A stretch of 64,000 nucleotides of DNA from Porphyra umbilicalis (taxonomy: Eukaryota; Rhodophyta; Bangiophyceae; Bangiales; Bangiaceae), in NCBI GenBank assembly GCA_002049455.2, contig KV918994.1:60866-124865 (forward strand), written 5' to 3'. The notes under the pieces were generated by a model, which searched no databases, was not told the DNA's origin, and saw only the letters and a list, made by a program, of their open reading frames with translations. Shown here piece after piece: positions 33,031 to 43,612 of the stretch. How positions within the stretch are numbered: position 1 is the stretch's first letter; each line of letters opens with the position of its first letter. Both the position numbers and the translations under genes were made by a program.

Positions 33031-34863
33031 TCACACCGCCGTCACCTCGTATACCGCGTCCACCGGCACCCCCGTCCGCCGCACGCTCACCCCGTTGCTC
33101 CACCGCACGACCAGCAACTCGACGGTATCCGCGCGGCCGAGCCCAAAGTGCACAATGCGCAGGTTGTCGGTGGAGCCAGCCCCCCCCGCCCCCCCCACCC
33201 GCCGCACGAGCGTGCGGCGGCAGCCGCCGCCGCCGCTGACGGTCAGCGTCAGCAGCGCGCCGGTCGGGGCGGCGCGCAGGCCCGGACTCCGCCCGACCGA
33301 CGCTTCGAGCCAGTGCCCCGCGCCGCCCCCCGGGGGCGGCGACGCGCCGTGGAAGAGGCGCCACCCCCCCTCGGGCCCCTGCTTGGGCACCTCGGGGCCC
33401 GAGCCGACGAACAAGTCGAGGCGGCCGTCGCGGTCAAAGTCCAGCGCCTGCACCGAGTCGCCGCCGGCGGCGGTCACGACCGTCGCCCCGTGCTCCGTGG
33501 TGCCGACAAAGCCGCCGGCCCCGTCGCCCGTCAGCAGCGCGTCGGGCCGCCGACGGGGCGTGACGCCGTCCGCCGCGGGTGGTTGGGAGGAGAGGAACAC
33601 GTCGACGTTGCCGTCATTGTTGAAATCCCCAATGGTCACGTCGTGGTGGCGGCGGCGGCTCCCCGCTGGCGGCGCGCCGAGAGAAAAATGATCATTGTCG
33701 ACGTTGAGCAGCAGCGCGTCGACTTCGTGGTTTTTGGCCAGGTACAAATCCCACCGCCCGTCATTGTTGGCATCCAACTCGGCCGCCGCCCACACATTCT
33801 TGCCGATCCGGGCACCGTCGGGCACGCGCGCCATCCACTTGGCGGTCACATCCTCAAACATACAGTTGCCGGTGGCGCGGAAGAGGTGGAGGAGCGGGAA
33901 GGCAACCACGTCCAGCCGCCCGTCCCCGTCAAAATCGGTGATGATGGCGCGCTCGACGTCGGCATTTTCCAAGCCGGTGCGCCACTGCCGCACAAAGCGG
34001 CCGCCCCGGTTTTCCACCACGTGCTGCCGGTCGCCCTTTACGCCGCGAGGGAGGATGAAATTCAAAAAAATCAAGTCGAGGTCCCCATCGCCGTCGCAGT
34101 CAATGAGGAGGGGCGTGCGGCCGCGGCCACCCGGCGTCGCCGCCTCCAAGCCTGTCTCCTTGTCGGCGCGGCGAAAGACGCGAGGCCCCAACTCGTTGAC
34201 GTGGCGGACGAGGAAGGGCTTGCCGGGCTTGTTGCCGTAGGCGCCGCCCTGGCTCGACACCACCGCCTCGGTGCCACGGAGGAAGATGTCCCCAGCCGTG
34301 AGGCCGTGCGTGTCAAAGCGGAAAGTGAAAAGGTCGCGGCCCCGCGTAAACGCCTTGGCGGGACCAGCGATTGTGCGACGGGTGTTCCAATACACCGCCA
34401 GCGGCGTGCGATCGTGGTTGTGGAGCACCAGGTCGTACCAGCCATCACTGTCCAGGTCGGCAATGAGCGCACCGCCCCACTTGAGGGACGTGTTGCGGTC
34501 GAGGCCGGAAAAGGGGGCGGCGGATGACCATCTGGCGGGGGGAAAGGTAGCTGCCGCCGCCACGAAAGGCATACCGGCGGTTATCGCCAGCGCGACCGAC
34601 GCCGTGACGGCGGCGGCCAAGAGTGCTGACGAGACGGAGGACTTGGGGTGGCTGCAAAGGAGGGTCATGGTCGTGGCGAGGATCGACGAGAGGCTGGAGC
34701 GAGGCTGCGCTTGTGGTGGTGGCGTCGTGGGAGTGGACGGCCGCCCACTCGACAATCCCGCGGGGTTGTGCGTCGCCGTGCCGGTCGTCGGGGTGGGCAT
34801 GGGGAGGCTACCGGTGGCGAGGGCGCGGCTGTTCAAGTCCTCACCAGTGCCGCCGCCGCTCAT
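33031..34863 (-). CDS. FG-GAP/VCBS repeat protein with C-terminal ASPIC/UnbV domain
   Basis: An intact 610-residue, apparently intronless frame from the ATG at 34863; the in-frame ATG at 34668 (residue 66) is an alternative start just before the hydrophobic segment. Residues about 75-105 form a signal peptide or anchor. Six Ca-binding DxDxDG-type loops of FG-GAP repeats are visible: DLDSDGWYDL (136), DCDGDGDLDL (255), DFDGDGRLDV (310), DANNDGRWDL (364), DFNNDGNVDV (413), DFDRDGRLDL (475). They predict a beta-propeller. The C-terminal about 90 residues (LRIVHFGLGRADTVELLVVR, WSNGV) match the ASPIC/UnbV domain found in CRTAC1-like extracellular proteins. It is probably secreted or membrane-tethered and involved in adhesion or ligand binding; the ligand is unknown. 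Unlike most genes here it has no frame breaks. Confidence 0.9.
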   Translation of the reverse strand: MSGGGTGEDLNSRALATGSLPMPTPTTGTATHNPAGLSSGRPSTPTTPPPQAQPRSSLSSILATTMTLLCSHPKSSVSSALLAAAVTASVALAITAGMPFVAAAATFPPARWSSAAPFSGLDRNTSLKWGGALIADLDSDGWYDLVLHNHDRTPLAVYWNTRRTIAGPAKAFTRGRDLFTFRFDTHGLTAGDIFLRGTEAVVSSQGGAYGNKPGKPFLVRHVNELGPRVFRRADKETGLEAATPGGRGRTPLLIDCDGDGDLDLIFLNFILPRGVKGDRQHVVENRGGRFVRQWRTGLENADVERAIITDFDGDGRLDVVAFPLLHLFRATGNCMFEDVTAKWMARVPDGARIGKNVWAAAELDANNDGRWDLYLAKNHEVDALLLNVDNDHFSLGAPPAGSRRRHHDVTIGDFNNDGNVDVFLSSQPPAADGVTPRRRPDALLTGDGAGGFVGTTEHGATVVTAAGGDSVQALDFDRDGRLDLFVGSGPEVPKQGPEGGWRLFHGASPPPGGGAGHWLEASVGRSPGLRAAPTGALLTLTVSGGGGCRRTLVRRVGGAGGAGSTDNLRIVHFGLGRADTVELLVVRWSNGVSVRRTGVPVDAVYEVTAV

Positions 34864-35685
34864 ATGCCGGTCGATATCGTCAGGGGCCGCGACTCCAACG
34901 CACTCGTCTCGCTAGGGATTAGTGTCGACGACAGGGCTAGTGTCGATGCCGGCAGAGGCGGTGTGGCGGGGAAGAGCAGGGGCATCATCAACAAAAAAGA
35001 CAGCACCGCCACCCGTGGCGAGTGCTCAGTGCGGGGTACTGTATCCGGCTCTTGGCACGGGACGAGTGGATCGCGGGTCCGCCGCGGAGACGTGTATCTA
35101 GTCTGGGTGGGTGGCCTAGTACTGGCAACCACAGCTGCGCGGTCCTGCTCGGAGGGCGTGCTGACCCGTTGCGACATAGCACCTGGGGTCCCGTGCGCGC
35201 TCTTGTACGTCAATTGTGACTCTGGTTCGTCGCGCAAGCATCTTTGGTTTGATGACAGCAACGGCTTTCAGTGCGTCTCACTCTTCTCGCTTTGGCGGCA
35301 TCTGGCTTGCGGTTGGGCCCACACCCAACAGTTTTGCGGTGTCACCAAACACAGCAGACCACTCGCCGTGCACCCTACGTTCCAATACAGGCGAAAGAGA
35401 CTGGATGTTTAACCACCGCACTCACGGCCGCGACGCATCGTATGTAGATGACCTATCCGGTGGATACCTGGGGCCGTGTAGCGTGTAGAGCGCGTCGGCG
35501 AATGAGGGGGCCGGCCCGGTGATCCGTCGTCGACAGGAAAGTCAGGGCGGGTCCCGCCGTCTGGTCAGCAGGCGGTTTTTCTGCAAGTCCCCGAGTGCTA
35601 CGTTGATGTGACAGCTGTTGTGCCAAGTGCATGGCGGAGCGGTGCGTGCGTGTGGTGACCACACGCACGCAGACAAGCAGAAGAC
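34864..35685. other. No recognisable gene
   Basis: Upstream flank of the FG-GAP gene. Plus-strand frames exist but lack any family match or splice structure. Confidence 0.4.
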
Positions 35686-35689
35686 GTGT

Positions 35690-36715
35690 CATCGCCACTG
35701 AGGCAGTCCAGCGCCCACATCGTCTACTTCGGAGTGTTTTTCCATCGACATCCCATCGAGGCCTCGATGAGGCCATCGACCCATCAAAATGGGGGCGTCT
35801 CGATGGGAGCCATCCAGGTTCCCATCGAACCCATCGATTCGATGCGGTTGCAGCTGAAGAGCCCGCACCGCGACCCATCTGATTGGACGGCCGCGATGAC
35901 CTCACCTGTGGACCACAGAGTCTGTACTTGTTCAATTTGCAAGTCATTGGTACTTGGGGTTCAAGTCATCTCAGTAGACGATCGTTTCACCGTCGTTGTG
36001 ACCACGTCTTCTTCAGGAGGTTTGAGTCCGCGAGCAAATGACTTGTTCTCCACAGAGAAGAAAAATGGCCATGCCGCCGCACCCCGAGCACCCCAAAGCA
36101 CAGGCCAGAGGACTGTGAGCATGCAAAAAACCCATCGTGTGCAGTGAATATGTCGACGGGCCGTTCCTCAAGGGAAGCTGTCATCCCACCCTGCCAGCAC
36201 ATGGCACGCGCTTCGTTTGACGCGACGGTGCCCGGACCTCGACGAAGTGATGTCGACCTTCGCGGTGGCCGTGGTCTTCTGTGGCCGTGGCCTTCTGCGG
36301 CCGTGGCCTTCTGCGGCCGTGGCCTTCTGCGGCCGTTGCCTTCTGCGGCCGTGGCCTTCTGCGGCCAGGCAACCAATAAGGCAATCCGTCCCAGAGCAGT
36401 CGGTGGCCATGTGAAGGCAAGTTTGGCCGTCCGCGTCAACAGCAGTGACTTCTGCATGTTGAAGGAGGCGACGAGATGACATATGTCACACAATACATTA
36501 CAATAATGTATTTTATTTAGTACAAATGGACCCTCGATTCGATCGGTCGATGGCTCTACTTCAATGGCCGAGGTCCCATCGACTTTCCCATCGATGTCCA
36601 TTGAAACCCAAGGCAGACGCCCAAATCCTGCGAGGTCCCGTTCCCATAAAAAAAGAGCCCTCGACGGAAGAAACTCCGAACAAGACGATGTGGAGCACTC
36701 TGTCGACCAGTGCCT
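35690..36715. mobile_element. Probable element with long, imperfect terminal inverted repeats
   Basis: The reverse complement of about 35690-35850 resembles 36530-36715. Both read ACTCCGAANNAGACGATGTG (N varying) and both are studded with TCGATGGG or CCCATCGA (about ten copies in total). The interior holds a 16-bp minisatellite and no transposase. The exact ends and any target duplication could not be fixed. Confidence 0.5.
36276..36366. repeat. 16-bp minisatellite, about 5.7 copies
   Basis: Unit CTTCTGCGGCCGTGGC repeated head to tail at 36276, 36292, 36308 and onward, with single-base variants. It lies inside the probable TIR element. Confidence 0.9.
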
Positions 36716-37126
36716 CTGCGGCAGCAACGTTGGTCAACCAACCGCATGAGCTCACGCCTCATGAGGCTGCGCAGTGCTCCTTAAAGCGTGGGCGCACGCA
36801 AGGGGCAAATCAGCACGTTTTGGACTCGAAGAAAGTGTTGGCACCCCCCTCACAGTACCCTGTGGCCCGATTTTCAGTACAACTGGTTTGCAACAAGGTT
36901 TTGCACGGATCGCACTTGTAAAATTCATATCACAAGAAGCGTCTCGCGGCGGTGCAGACTGTGAGTGCAAGAGAACACGTTTTCATGCTGCAGAACTGCG
37001 CATCAGAGTGCGTCAACAACCGCTCGTATCCAGCCCTGCAACAAACTTGCGATAAGGGCTCGCCATGCTCTCTGGGTCATGATTCTGGAGCACTAATTAG
37101 CAGCTTACTTATTTATCGAGGCTCTA

Positions 37127-37258
37127 CAGCCGTTCTCTCAAAAATCCCGCACTCCAACTGTTGCAGAAGAGTTCCAAATCGGCCTCTGCGGGGTCGTAGA
37201 GGCCGATTTGGAACTCTTTTGCAACTGTTGGAGTGCGGGATTTTTGGGAGAACGGGTG
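37127..37258. mobile_element. 132-bp near-perfect palindromic MITE, TA-flanked
   Basis: Left arm starts CAGCCGTTCTCTCAAAAATC and the right half is its reverse complement over roughly 62 bases with only a few mismatches, leaving a tiny loop near 37191. TA flanks both sides (37125-37126 and 37259-37260). A fold-back of Tc1/mariner type or a small-RNA hairpin precursor. Confidence 0.8.
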
Positions 37259-37981
37259 TACCCACCAACCGTGAACAGGCAAGAACTTCTTGCGAAAACG
37301 GGCTTGCGTGCGCCCACGCTCAAGGAGCACTGCACCTAGCCTCATCTCTGCAGAGAGGGTGGCGATCGAGGGCGGTCTTTGGGACGCGCTGTGGTCGATG
37401 CGCCGAGTGGTGGAGAGCAGAGCGCGCAAGGTATCCAAGCAGCGCCGCATGGCCGGTGAACCACCGCGGCGGCGAGACGATGCACCCGAACCGAGCTCCA
37501 GCGGTGGTCAGAGAGACGATAGGAAACAGTACAGGGGTATGGTTAACGTGGTGGGTGGCGGCGGTGCAAAGCCCGCCACTGTAGCCGCCCGTGTCCGCGC
37601 TAGGGGGCACCTGTGGCCGCCGCCCGACCTTCGCACTCATGCCGGCTACCGTTAAGTTGTGGCCCCAACTACACGTACGTAGGGTTCATCATAGGTGCTG
37701 TTTTGTGCGCAACGTGCTTGCTAGGGGCACCCGTGCGGCGGTGGCGGGCGGCCGCATTGCCTTGCCCTCCGATACAGTCACCAGCCACCAGGTCGTGGGA
37801 CCGTGATGGGCCGGAACATCGATAGGGTGCTGCCGCTCGTCGTAGAGCCGTCAATGAATGCCCTTCGATGTCGCGCCGCAGCTGCCCCATTGTACGGGCG
37901 GCCGCCGCGCGCGGCCGGCCGGCAGCAGCAAATAGAGGCACCGTGCCCTGTGGGAAACCCGCCGCTTCCGCCGGCCGTGGT
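37259..37981. other. No recognisable gene
   Basis: Mixed to GC-rich DNA between the palindromic MITE and the partial membrane-family copy. A plus-strand segment near 37640-37720 encodes a short hydrophobic stretch (GFIIGAVLCATCLLG), but no gene could be built. Confidence 0.35.
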
Positions 37982-38430
37982 ATGGCCACGGCGCAGGCGC
38001 GCGGCTACCGTCGTGCGGCGTGGCTGCTGGCCCCGGCCGCAGCGGACTGTGTGACTGGTGCGGGCGCAGGGACGTCTCAAGCGGCCGAGCGGTGGCCTTG
38101 TGGATCGCACTCGCTTCCGCCTTTGACAGTCGTGGTGCGAGGCAGACGTTCCGTCGGCCGCCAGCTGCTACCGACGGACCTGTGGGCGGCGCCCGCGGGC
38201 TTTGTCGACGCCGACTCGCGCACGCCCGAGGGCGCCGACGTGCCCCGCGGCGCGGCCTGGCTGACCCACCCCCGCTCGGGGGCGGGCAGCTCCACCGTCT
38301 GGCGGCACGCCGTCAAGGTGATGCCCGCCACCGTGTGCGACGGCGTCGACGCCGACGCGCCGCCGCCAGTGCGGGATGGCGGCGCCGGGGTGGGGGTGGC
38401 CGTGGACGCGGCGCCGCACCACAACATAAA
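37982..38430 (+). pseudogene. Partial plus-strand copy of the signal-peptide/membrane protein family
   Basis: From an ATG at 37982 a signal-like start reads MATAQARGYRRAAWLLAPAA then ADC, echoing the AADC junction of the two full family members. It then enters the 267-bp arm that is identical to the minus-strand gene's ectodomain (VGRQLLPTDLWAAP, RGAAWLTHPRSGAGSS). The intron, the first half of the ectodomain and the transmembrane segment are missing. The frame continues beyond 38417 only as low-complexity sequence. Probably a by-product of the inverted duplication, or an assembly artefact. Confidence 0.5.
38151..38417 (+). repeat. Perfect 267-bp inverted repeat, left arm
   Basis: Reads base for base as the reverse complement of 38873-39139, with a 455-bp spacer. 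The arm codes for the middle of the membrane protein ectodomain. Flanks differ immediately outside both ends. Confidence 0.9.
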
Positions 38431-38555
38431 GTGCATGTTGAACACAGGTTCACTCATCACAGCTCGACTGCGGGCCTCCAGGCGCACCAGCCCAACAGCA
38501 GCTCGCCTCGGGCAACCGCCGCGGCGGTCAAGGCGCGCCCGCGGCCGCGCCCTCG

Positions 38556-39793
38556 TCAGGCGGTTGCCCCCCCCCCCCCTCCCCCCCATCCAGCGAGCTC
38601 CGCCTCCCCCCCCCCCCCCCCCCCCCCCCACCCACTCCCATCCACCGACGACCGGTGCCTGGCAGGCGACGGCAGCTCCCACGCCGTTGCCGGGAGGGCG
38701 CCCTTGGTCCACCCGCCGCCGTCTGCCTCGGCCACCCCGCGGCGGCGCTCGCGGCGCAGCGTCAGCGCCGACACGACCGCCGCCGCGGTGGTCGCGGCGA
38801 GGAGGCTCCCCAAGACAGACGACGCGACGGTCGGGGCCGTCGCCCAGCGACCGTCCCCGCCCGACGACCGCGGCGGCGCCGCGTCCACGGCCACCCCCAC
38901 CCCGGCGCCGCCATCCCGCACTGGCGGCGGCGCGTCGGCGTCGACGCCGTCGCACACGGTGGCGGGCATCACCTTGACGGCGTGCCGCCAGACGGTGGAG
39001 CTGCCCGCCCCCGAGCGGGGGTGGGTCAGCCAGGCCGCGCCGCGGGGCACGTCGGCGCCCTCGGGCGTGCGCGAGTCGGCGTCGACAAAGCCCGCGGGCG
39101 CCGCCCACAGGTCCGTCGGTAGCAGCTGGCGGCCGACGGTACTGCCGCCGCGCCACGACCAGGAGCGGTCGGTCAGGATGGCCGTCGTCGTCCCGTCGGT
39201 GCGGCGGAGGTAGATGGCCGCGGCGACGCCGTGGCGCGTCGGCCACGAGCCGGGGGGGTCGTCGGGACACGTCGGGTCGTCGCGGACGGAGAGTTCGACG
39301 GTCATACCCGCCGCCACGCGTAAGGGGGTGGCCGAGTTGGCACCCCACACGTTTTGGAGGGCGAATGTGCTGCCGCTGTTCTGTGGGTGGGGTGGAGCAA
39401 GGGAGGGCGGGCGGGGCTTGCACGTCAAGACGAGCGACGTTGTGTACAGCGTCAGTACTCTGTGCAGGCCCACTCGCGCCAGCGGACGGCAACGTGCCGG
39501 CCGCGGCACCTCCATCAGCTAACCACCCGTCCCCAACGAGTCAAAAGCAAGCGCAAGCACTGGGCGAGCACCTGCATCATCCAACGTACCAGCTTGGTCG
39601 AAACCCGCAGCACCGTTCGCGCGTACAAGCTTGTCACGTTGACGACGGCGGGGCAGTCGGCCGCCGTGCTGGTAGCGGATGCGAGGTAGCCACCCACAGC
39701 GGCGGCGAGCGCCACCACGCCGAGGCGACCTCTGCGGAGCGGCCGCCGTTGACGGCGGCTGGGGGCGCCCGCCCACGTGGTGCCGTAAACCAT
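38556..39793 (-). CDS. Signal-peptide, single-pass membrane protein (novel family, member A)
   Basis: Exon 1 (39793-39590) encodes a basic start, a hydrophobic core (LGVVALAAAVGGYLASA) and the signal-peptide end STAADC, followed by an N-glycosylation site in VVNVTS. The intron begins GTACGT and ends CCACAG. Exon 2 (39380-38556) keeps phase. It encodes an ectodomain with TVELSVRDDP, AAIYLRRTDGTTTAILTDRS, WSWRGG, VGRQLLPTDLW, RGAAWLTH and a conserved Cys (TVCDG), then a transmembrane helix near residues 253-275 (VLGSLLAATTAAAVVSAL), RRERRR as a stop-transfer signal, and a short Gly-rich tail. Total 342 residues. The paralogue at 58.7 kb shares the same layout, the motifs and the intron position. 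No known family is recognised; a type I surface or secretory-pathway protein is inferred. Part of exon 2 is the right arm of the perfect inverted repeat. Confidence 0.7.
38873..39139 (-). repeat. Perfect 267-bp inverted repeat, right arm
   Basis: Exact reverse complement of 38151-38417, lying within exon 2 of the minus-strand membrane protein gene. The 455-bp spacer contains C runs near 38570-38630. Confidence 0.9.
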
Positions 39794-40239
39794 GGCGTCC
39801 GGGCGCCCCTGCCCGCGCCTTCGTCGCCGCCGTCGACAGCGGTCGACGGGGCGCGTCGGGCCGCGATTGTCCCACGCGAGTCGCTTCACCGCGTGGCGCT
39901 GGCTGCCACGCCGACACGACGACGACAACGCAAGACGTGAGCGCACGGGCGGCCGCGGCGGTGGTGCAGTGCGCCTTTATGGACGGAAACGAGGAGGGGG
40001 TCCCACGGGCGATGCGAGCGCCCGCTGCCTAGCGAGACGTCTGCCAAACGAGCACCCCGCGTGGTGCGGCAGCCTCCTCACGGCTCGTGGTCAGGCCATT
40101 GGCGGTGCCACGCGAGGCGCGTGCTGACCCGTCGCCCATCCATGGATGCCAGCCCCTACGTACCCCGCGCATGGAAAGCACGGCACACGAGCTGCGGCGG
40201 CGCCACGATCGGGCCGGGCGTGATCGCTGTACAGTACTA
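39794..40239. other. No gene; 5' flank of membrane gene A
   Basis: GC-rich DNA without a convincing frame, up to the MITE at 40240. Confidence 0.4.
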
Positions 40240-40475
40240 TGGCGCGTCGCCAAAGAATGATCGGATCCGAGCAAGTTCCATAGAAAGTTACAGCATGCTG
40301 TGACCGTGCTGTGACTGTGCTTTGAAATAAAATTCTATGCTGAGGGCTCCTGGATGGCTCTGTGGGAGGCATGGGCGATCACAGCAATGTTAAATTCTGT
40401 GCTGTGAGCAGCTGTGAACTGCTGTGACTTGCTGTGAGCGTTTCTCAGATCCGATCATTCTTTGGCGACGCGCCA
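40240..40475. mobile_element. 236-bp TA-flanked MITE with perfect 28-bp TIRs
   Basis: Starts TGGCGCGTCGCCAAAGAATG then ATCGGATC, and ends with the exact reverse complement. TA flanks both ends (40238-40239 and 40476-40477). The interior contains repeated GCTGTGA. Consistent with a Tc1/mariner-type MITE. Confidence 0.85.
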
Positions 40476-41239
40476 TATCCAGTCACTGTTGTCAGCGCGC
40501 AACAACGGACGCCTTATGGTTCTGAGCGTACAATCAGAGCACATTGACTTAAATCGCACTGAATCGTTGTCTGCACTTCGCGCCCGCAGTTCAGTCCGAC
40601 TCGGCCACTGTACGCGCGCAGGAGGCCGCGCACATGCGTCAACTTTTCAACAGACACTGAAGAGAATCACAGGTGCTTAGTCCTGAATTACGGTCACCTA
40701 GCGGGGCACGCTCTGGATTCCGGCAGCGGTCGCTGTCGGGCCACCTGGAGCCGCGCGGCCTCTCGTGCTGCCTCGCGCCAGACCCTTCCGGGAGGGCGGC
40801 TGGCGCGGTGGGCGGTCGTTGTGCCCGTGCGCATCGTCGACTTTCACTAAGATTCCCAACGATTCCCGAACAAACCGACTGTTGCGCCAAAGAGCCAACG
40901 ATTCGCGTCTTCGTCAGGCTTCGCTAGGCCCCCAACGGCGGAGCCCAACGAAGCCGGCACCCCATTCTCTCGTGACCGGGACGTGATGAGACACGGCAGG
41001 ATTTTTAAGTACTGGTGAGCTCGCTCAAAGTCGAAATGAGCGACGTTAAGGACCAAACACAGTGTATTGGCCGATCAAACTGCGGGCAGTGCCCTACACA
41101 ATTTTGCGAGGGAAACACCGCGTGAAGCGCAGCAACCAGCGGCACCGCTCTCTGGGCAGACTGATGATGGCTACAACTTCGCAATAGTCGAGATAGGCGG
41201 AGGCCCTACGTCGATGGCGAACGTGTCGGCGAGTGCTGA

Positions 41240-41830
41240 CCGCACATGGGATGGGGGCGAGCCGGTTGGTAGCGGCGGCGTTATCCGTGCGTGGCGCGGC
41301 GCGCGCCACGCACGACATCATTTCGCAAGTCGCTGAGTGCGGCGGCGCGGTGCCGACTGCCGACTTGGCGATGGGCGCGTTGCTGCGGATAGCGGCGACC
41401 GTGCCCGCTGCCGCGCGCGCCGCGCTTAACGTCGTCCCTCGAGTCGCGGCGCGTGGCGGCGCAGTAGCGGCAGCGGACGTGTAGGCGGGGGCGTTCATGC
41501 AAGCGGCAGCGGCCATGCGAGCCGCCGGGCGCGCAGCGGCCAGAGTTCTCGTGCACGTCGCAGTGCGCGGCGGCGCGGCGCCGGCGCCGGATGTTTAGGC
41601 GTGGGCGTTGATGGAGGCCGTAGCAGCAATATATGTTCCCGCGGGCGCGGCACGCCACCTTCTCGCGCGCGCCGCGCTGCGCAGCGGCGCGGTGGCGACG
41701 TCGGAGGTGTGCGTGGGGACGCTGGCGCAGGTCACGGCGGCCATGCATGCCGCGGGGCTCAACATCGTCGCGCGGATCACGGTGCCATGTTTGCGAGCTG
41801 CGCGGCGGTGGTTGGCCCCTCCACATAAAC
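41240..41830 (+). repeat. 114-bp (38-codon) tandem repeat, about five units
   Basis: Units recur every 114 bp (equivalent points at 41338, 41452, 41566, 41680 and 41794) and keep one reading frame. The consensus resembles MGALxxxAAxxxAAR then a gap, VAxRGGAVxxADL. Units diverge strongly but stay Ala-rich and amphipathic. Two units carry TAG at the same position (after ADV and PDV) where others have Leu-Ala or Cys-Val. Either a decayed repeat protein gene or a non-coding satellite; no family recognised. Confidence 0.65.
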
Positions 41831-42133
41831 ACGCTGTCATCGCGCTAGTGATTGCCCTATGGGAACAGAACCGCGATTTAAACGCGATCCGTGATCCCCG
41901 TGACAGCGAAGCAGGCGCAGGTCAGAACCGCGATCAAAACGCGATCGGTTGGACTTTGATTGGCTCACAAACGCCCTCAGATGCCAGCAGCCAGAGAAAA
42001 TGGGGTGTGGCGAGCGACACCGCTTACAGAAAACTGCGTAGGCTACAATCAGCTACCGCGATTGGGATCACCCCGGTCTTCCTGTTCGTATTACTTTTTG
42101 GTGGTACACCAGGCTATTTATTTCTCTTCTCTA

Positions 42134-42660
42134 TTACTCGAGCTGGTTGAAAAACCCTACTTGCTCCTGCTCAAGCTGCTCCTCGTGGGCGGCCTGCGCC
42201 GGGGCGTCGCCATCGTCGCCTGTCGCTGCTGTGGCGGCGGCGGCGGCGGCGGCAGGGGCGGCGGCGGCCGGGGAGGCGGCGGTGGCGGCGGCGGCGGCGG
42301 CGGCGGCGGCCCGGGCAGTCGCACGTATTCGTCTCGACTGCCGGTTATGAAGACTACGCGAAAGAAGAGCACACGCCCCCCAGCTGGAATCACATTGGGC
42401 GAGGCGCGGCTCACAGTCCTTCAAGTAGGCGACAGCCGCGTACAGCCTGTCCCCGGGGTGCGAGCAGAAAGGCTTGGTGGACCGCAAGATCTTCTCGATG
42501 GCAAACGCCACCCGCGGCCGCAAGCGCCGCCGGTCCGCCGCAGACAGCCCGAGCCGTGCGTCCTTGAAAATGTTGATGTTGGCGATGGTGGCCACCGGCG
42601 GTATCAGCGAGCGGCCACCCCCCAGGTACAGCCCGCCCCGCCCGTTGGTACGTCGGTTGG
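42134..42660 (-). CDS. Possible 3' exon of an unknown gene inside the outer CACTA element
   Basis: The minus frame reads LGGGRSLIPPVATIANINIF, AADRRRLRPRVAFAIEKILR, HPGDRLYAAVAYLKDCEPRL, then an Ala run and a Glu/Gln-rich end before the stop at 42134. Its balanced composition contrasts with the GC tract upstream (42.7-42.9 kb). Exons may lie further upstream near 43190. CACTA elements usually carry a second gene, and this could be that gene, but no homologue is recognised. Confidence 0.3.
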
Positions 42661-43612
42661 CACATGGCTCGCCTTCTTGGGACGCATCACCAGGCGGAGG
42701 GGGGGAGGAGGAGGGGAGGCCCGCAGCCACGGGTGGACAAGCCAGGGGGGGCGGGATGGCCGGAAGGGGCACGAGACGGGAAGGGGGGGGGGGGGGGGGG
42801 GGGGACCGGCGGGGGCGGTGGGGGGGGCGCCGGGGCGGGTGGGGGGGGCGCCGGGGCGGGTGAGAGGCGAGGGGAGGGGGTGGAGACTGGCGCAGAGGTC
42901 GACAGGGTCGAACCAATGGCCATGGCAGAGACACGCAGACGTGATGACCGGCGGGGAGGTGCTTGTCCATCTTGTTGGGTAGTCCCTGACGATGCATGAC
43001 GACCACCATTGACTTGTGAAGCATGCTGTTGTCCATCTGCATTCAATCCAAAAGCCGATCCAGCAGAGCAGCATGGCACGCGCAACGCAGGAAGGAGAGG
43101 TCAGACGCCACACAAGGAGCAGGTAAAGCACAAATGCAATAGAAATAGGGCTCCATCTCATCTTGTGTGAAGCCGTACATACCTGCAAGTGTCATCTGGT
43201 TCCTACCCGACTTACCAAGATGCAAATGCAGGCGCTGGCGGGATGGTATCGTGGCTTGTAGACTGTGACGGTGCAAAAAAAGAACGCGATGTTACCTGCG
43301 GTGTGGTGGCACACAATGCGCGGCGAGCCAACTCGAAGTCGAAGGCGACGGCGTCGGGTGGCAACTCGACGCCGTCGCTGAGACGTTGTCAATGGTCCAG
43401 AGAAATGCAGACGTAAAAACAAGTACACCCAAACAATGAGAAAATTCTTCCTGTTGCGTCAAATTTGCCAGTCCCCTTGCACCGCGGCCCACATCCCGGC
43501 CTTCTCTTGCCCAGTGCTCTGGCGAGAGCATGCATGCCGAAGGGCATGATGTGCCATCCAAAGAGGGATTATGAGATGACAGATGCAGCGAGAGTGGAAA
43601 AAAATGATCAGT

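Noticed and set aside
42780-42870. Poly-G/GGGGCGCC tract and adjacent Ala-run frames as a coding Gly-rich protein
   Set aside because: Low-complexity sequence open in several frames. Only 42134-42660 on the minus strand has balanced composition.
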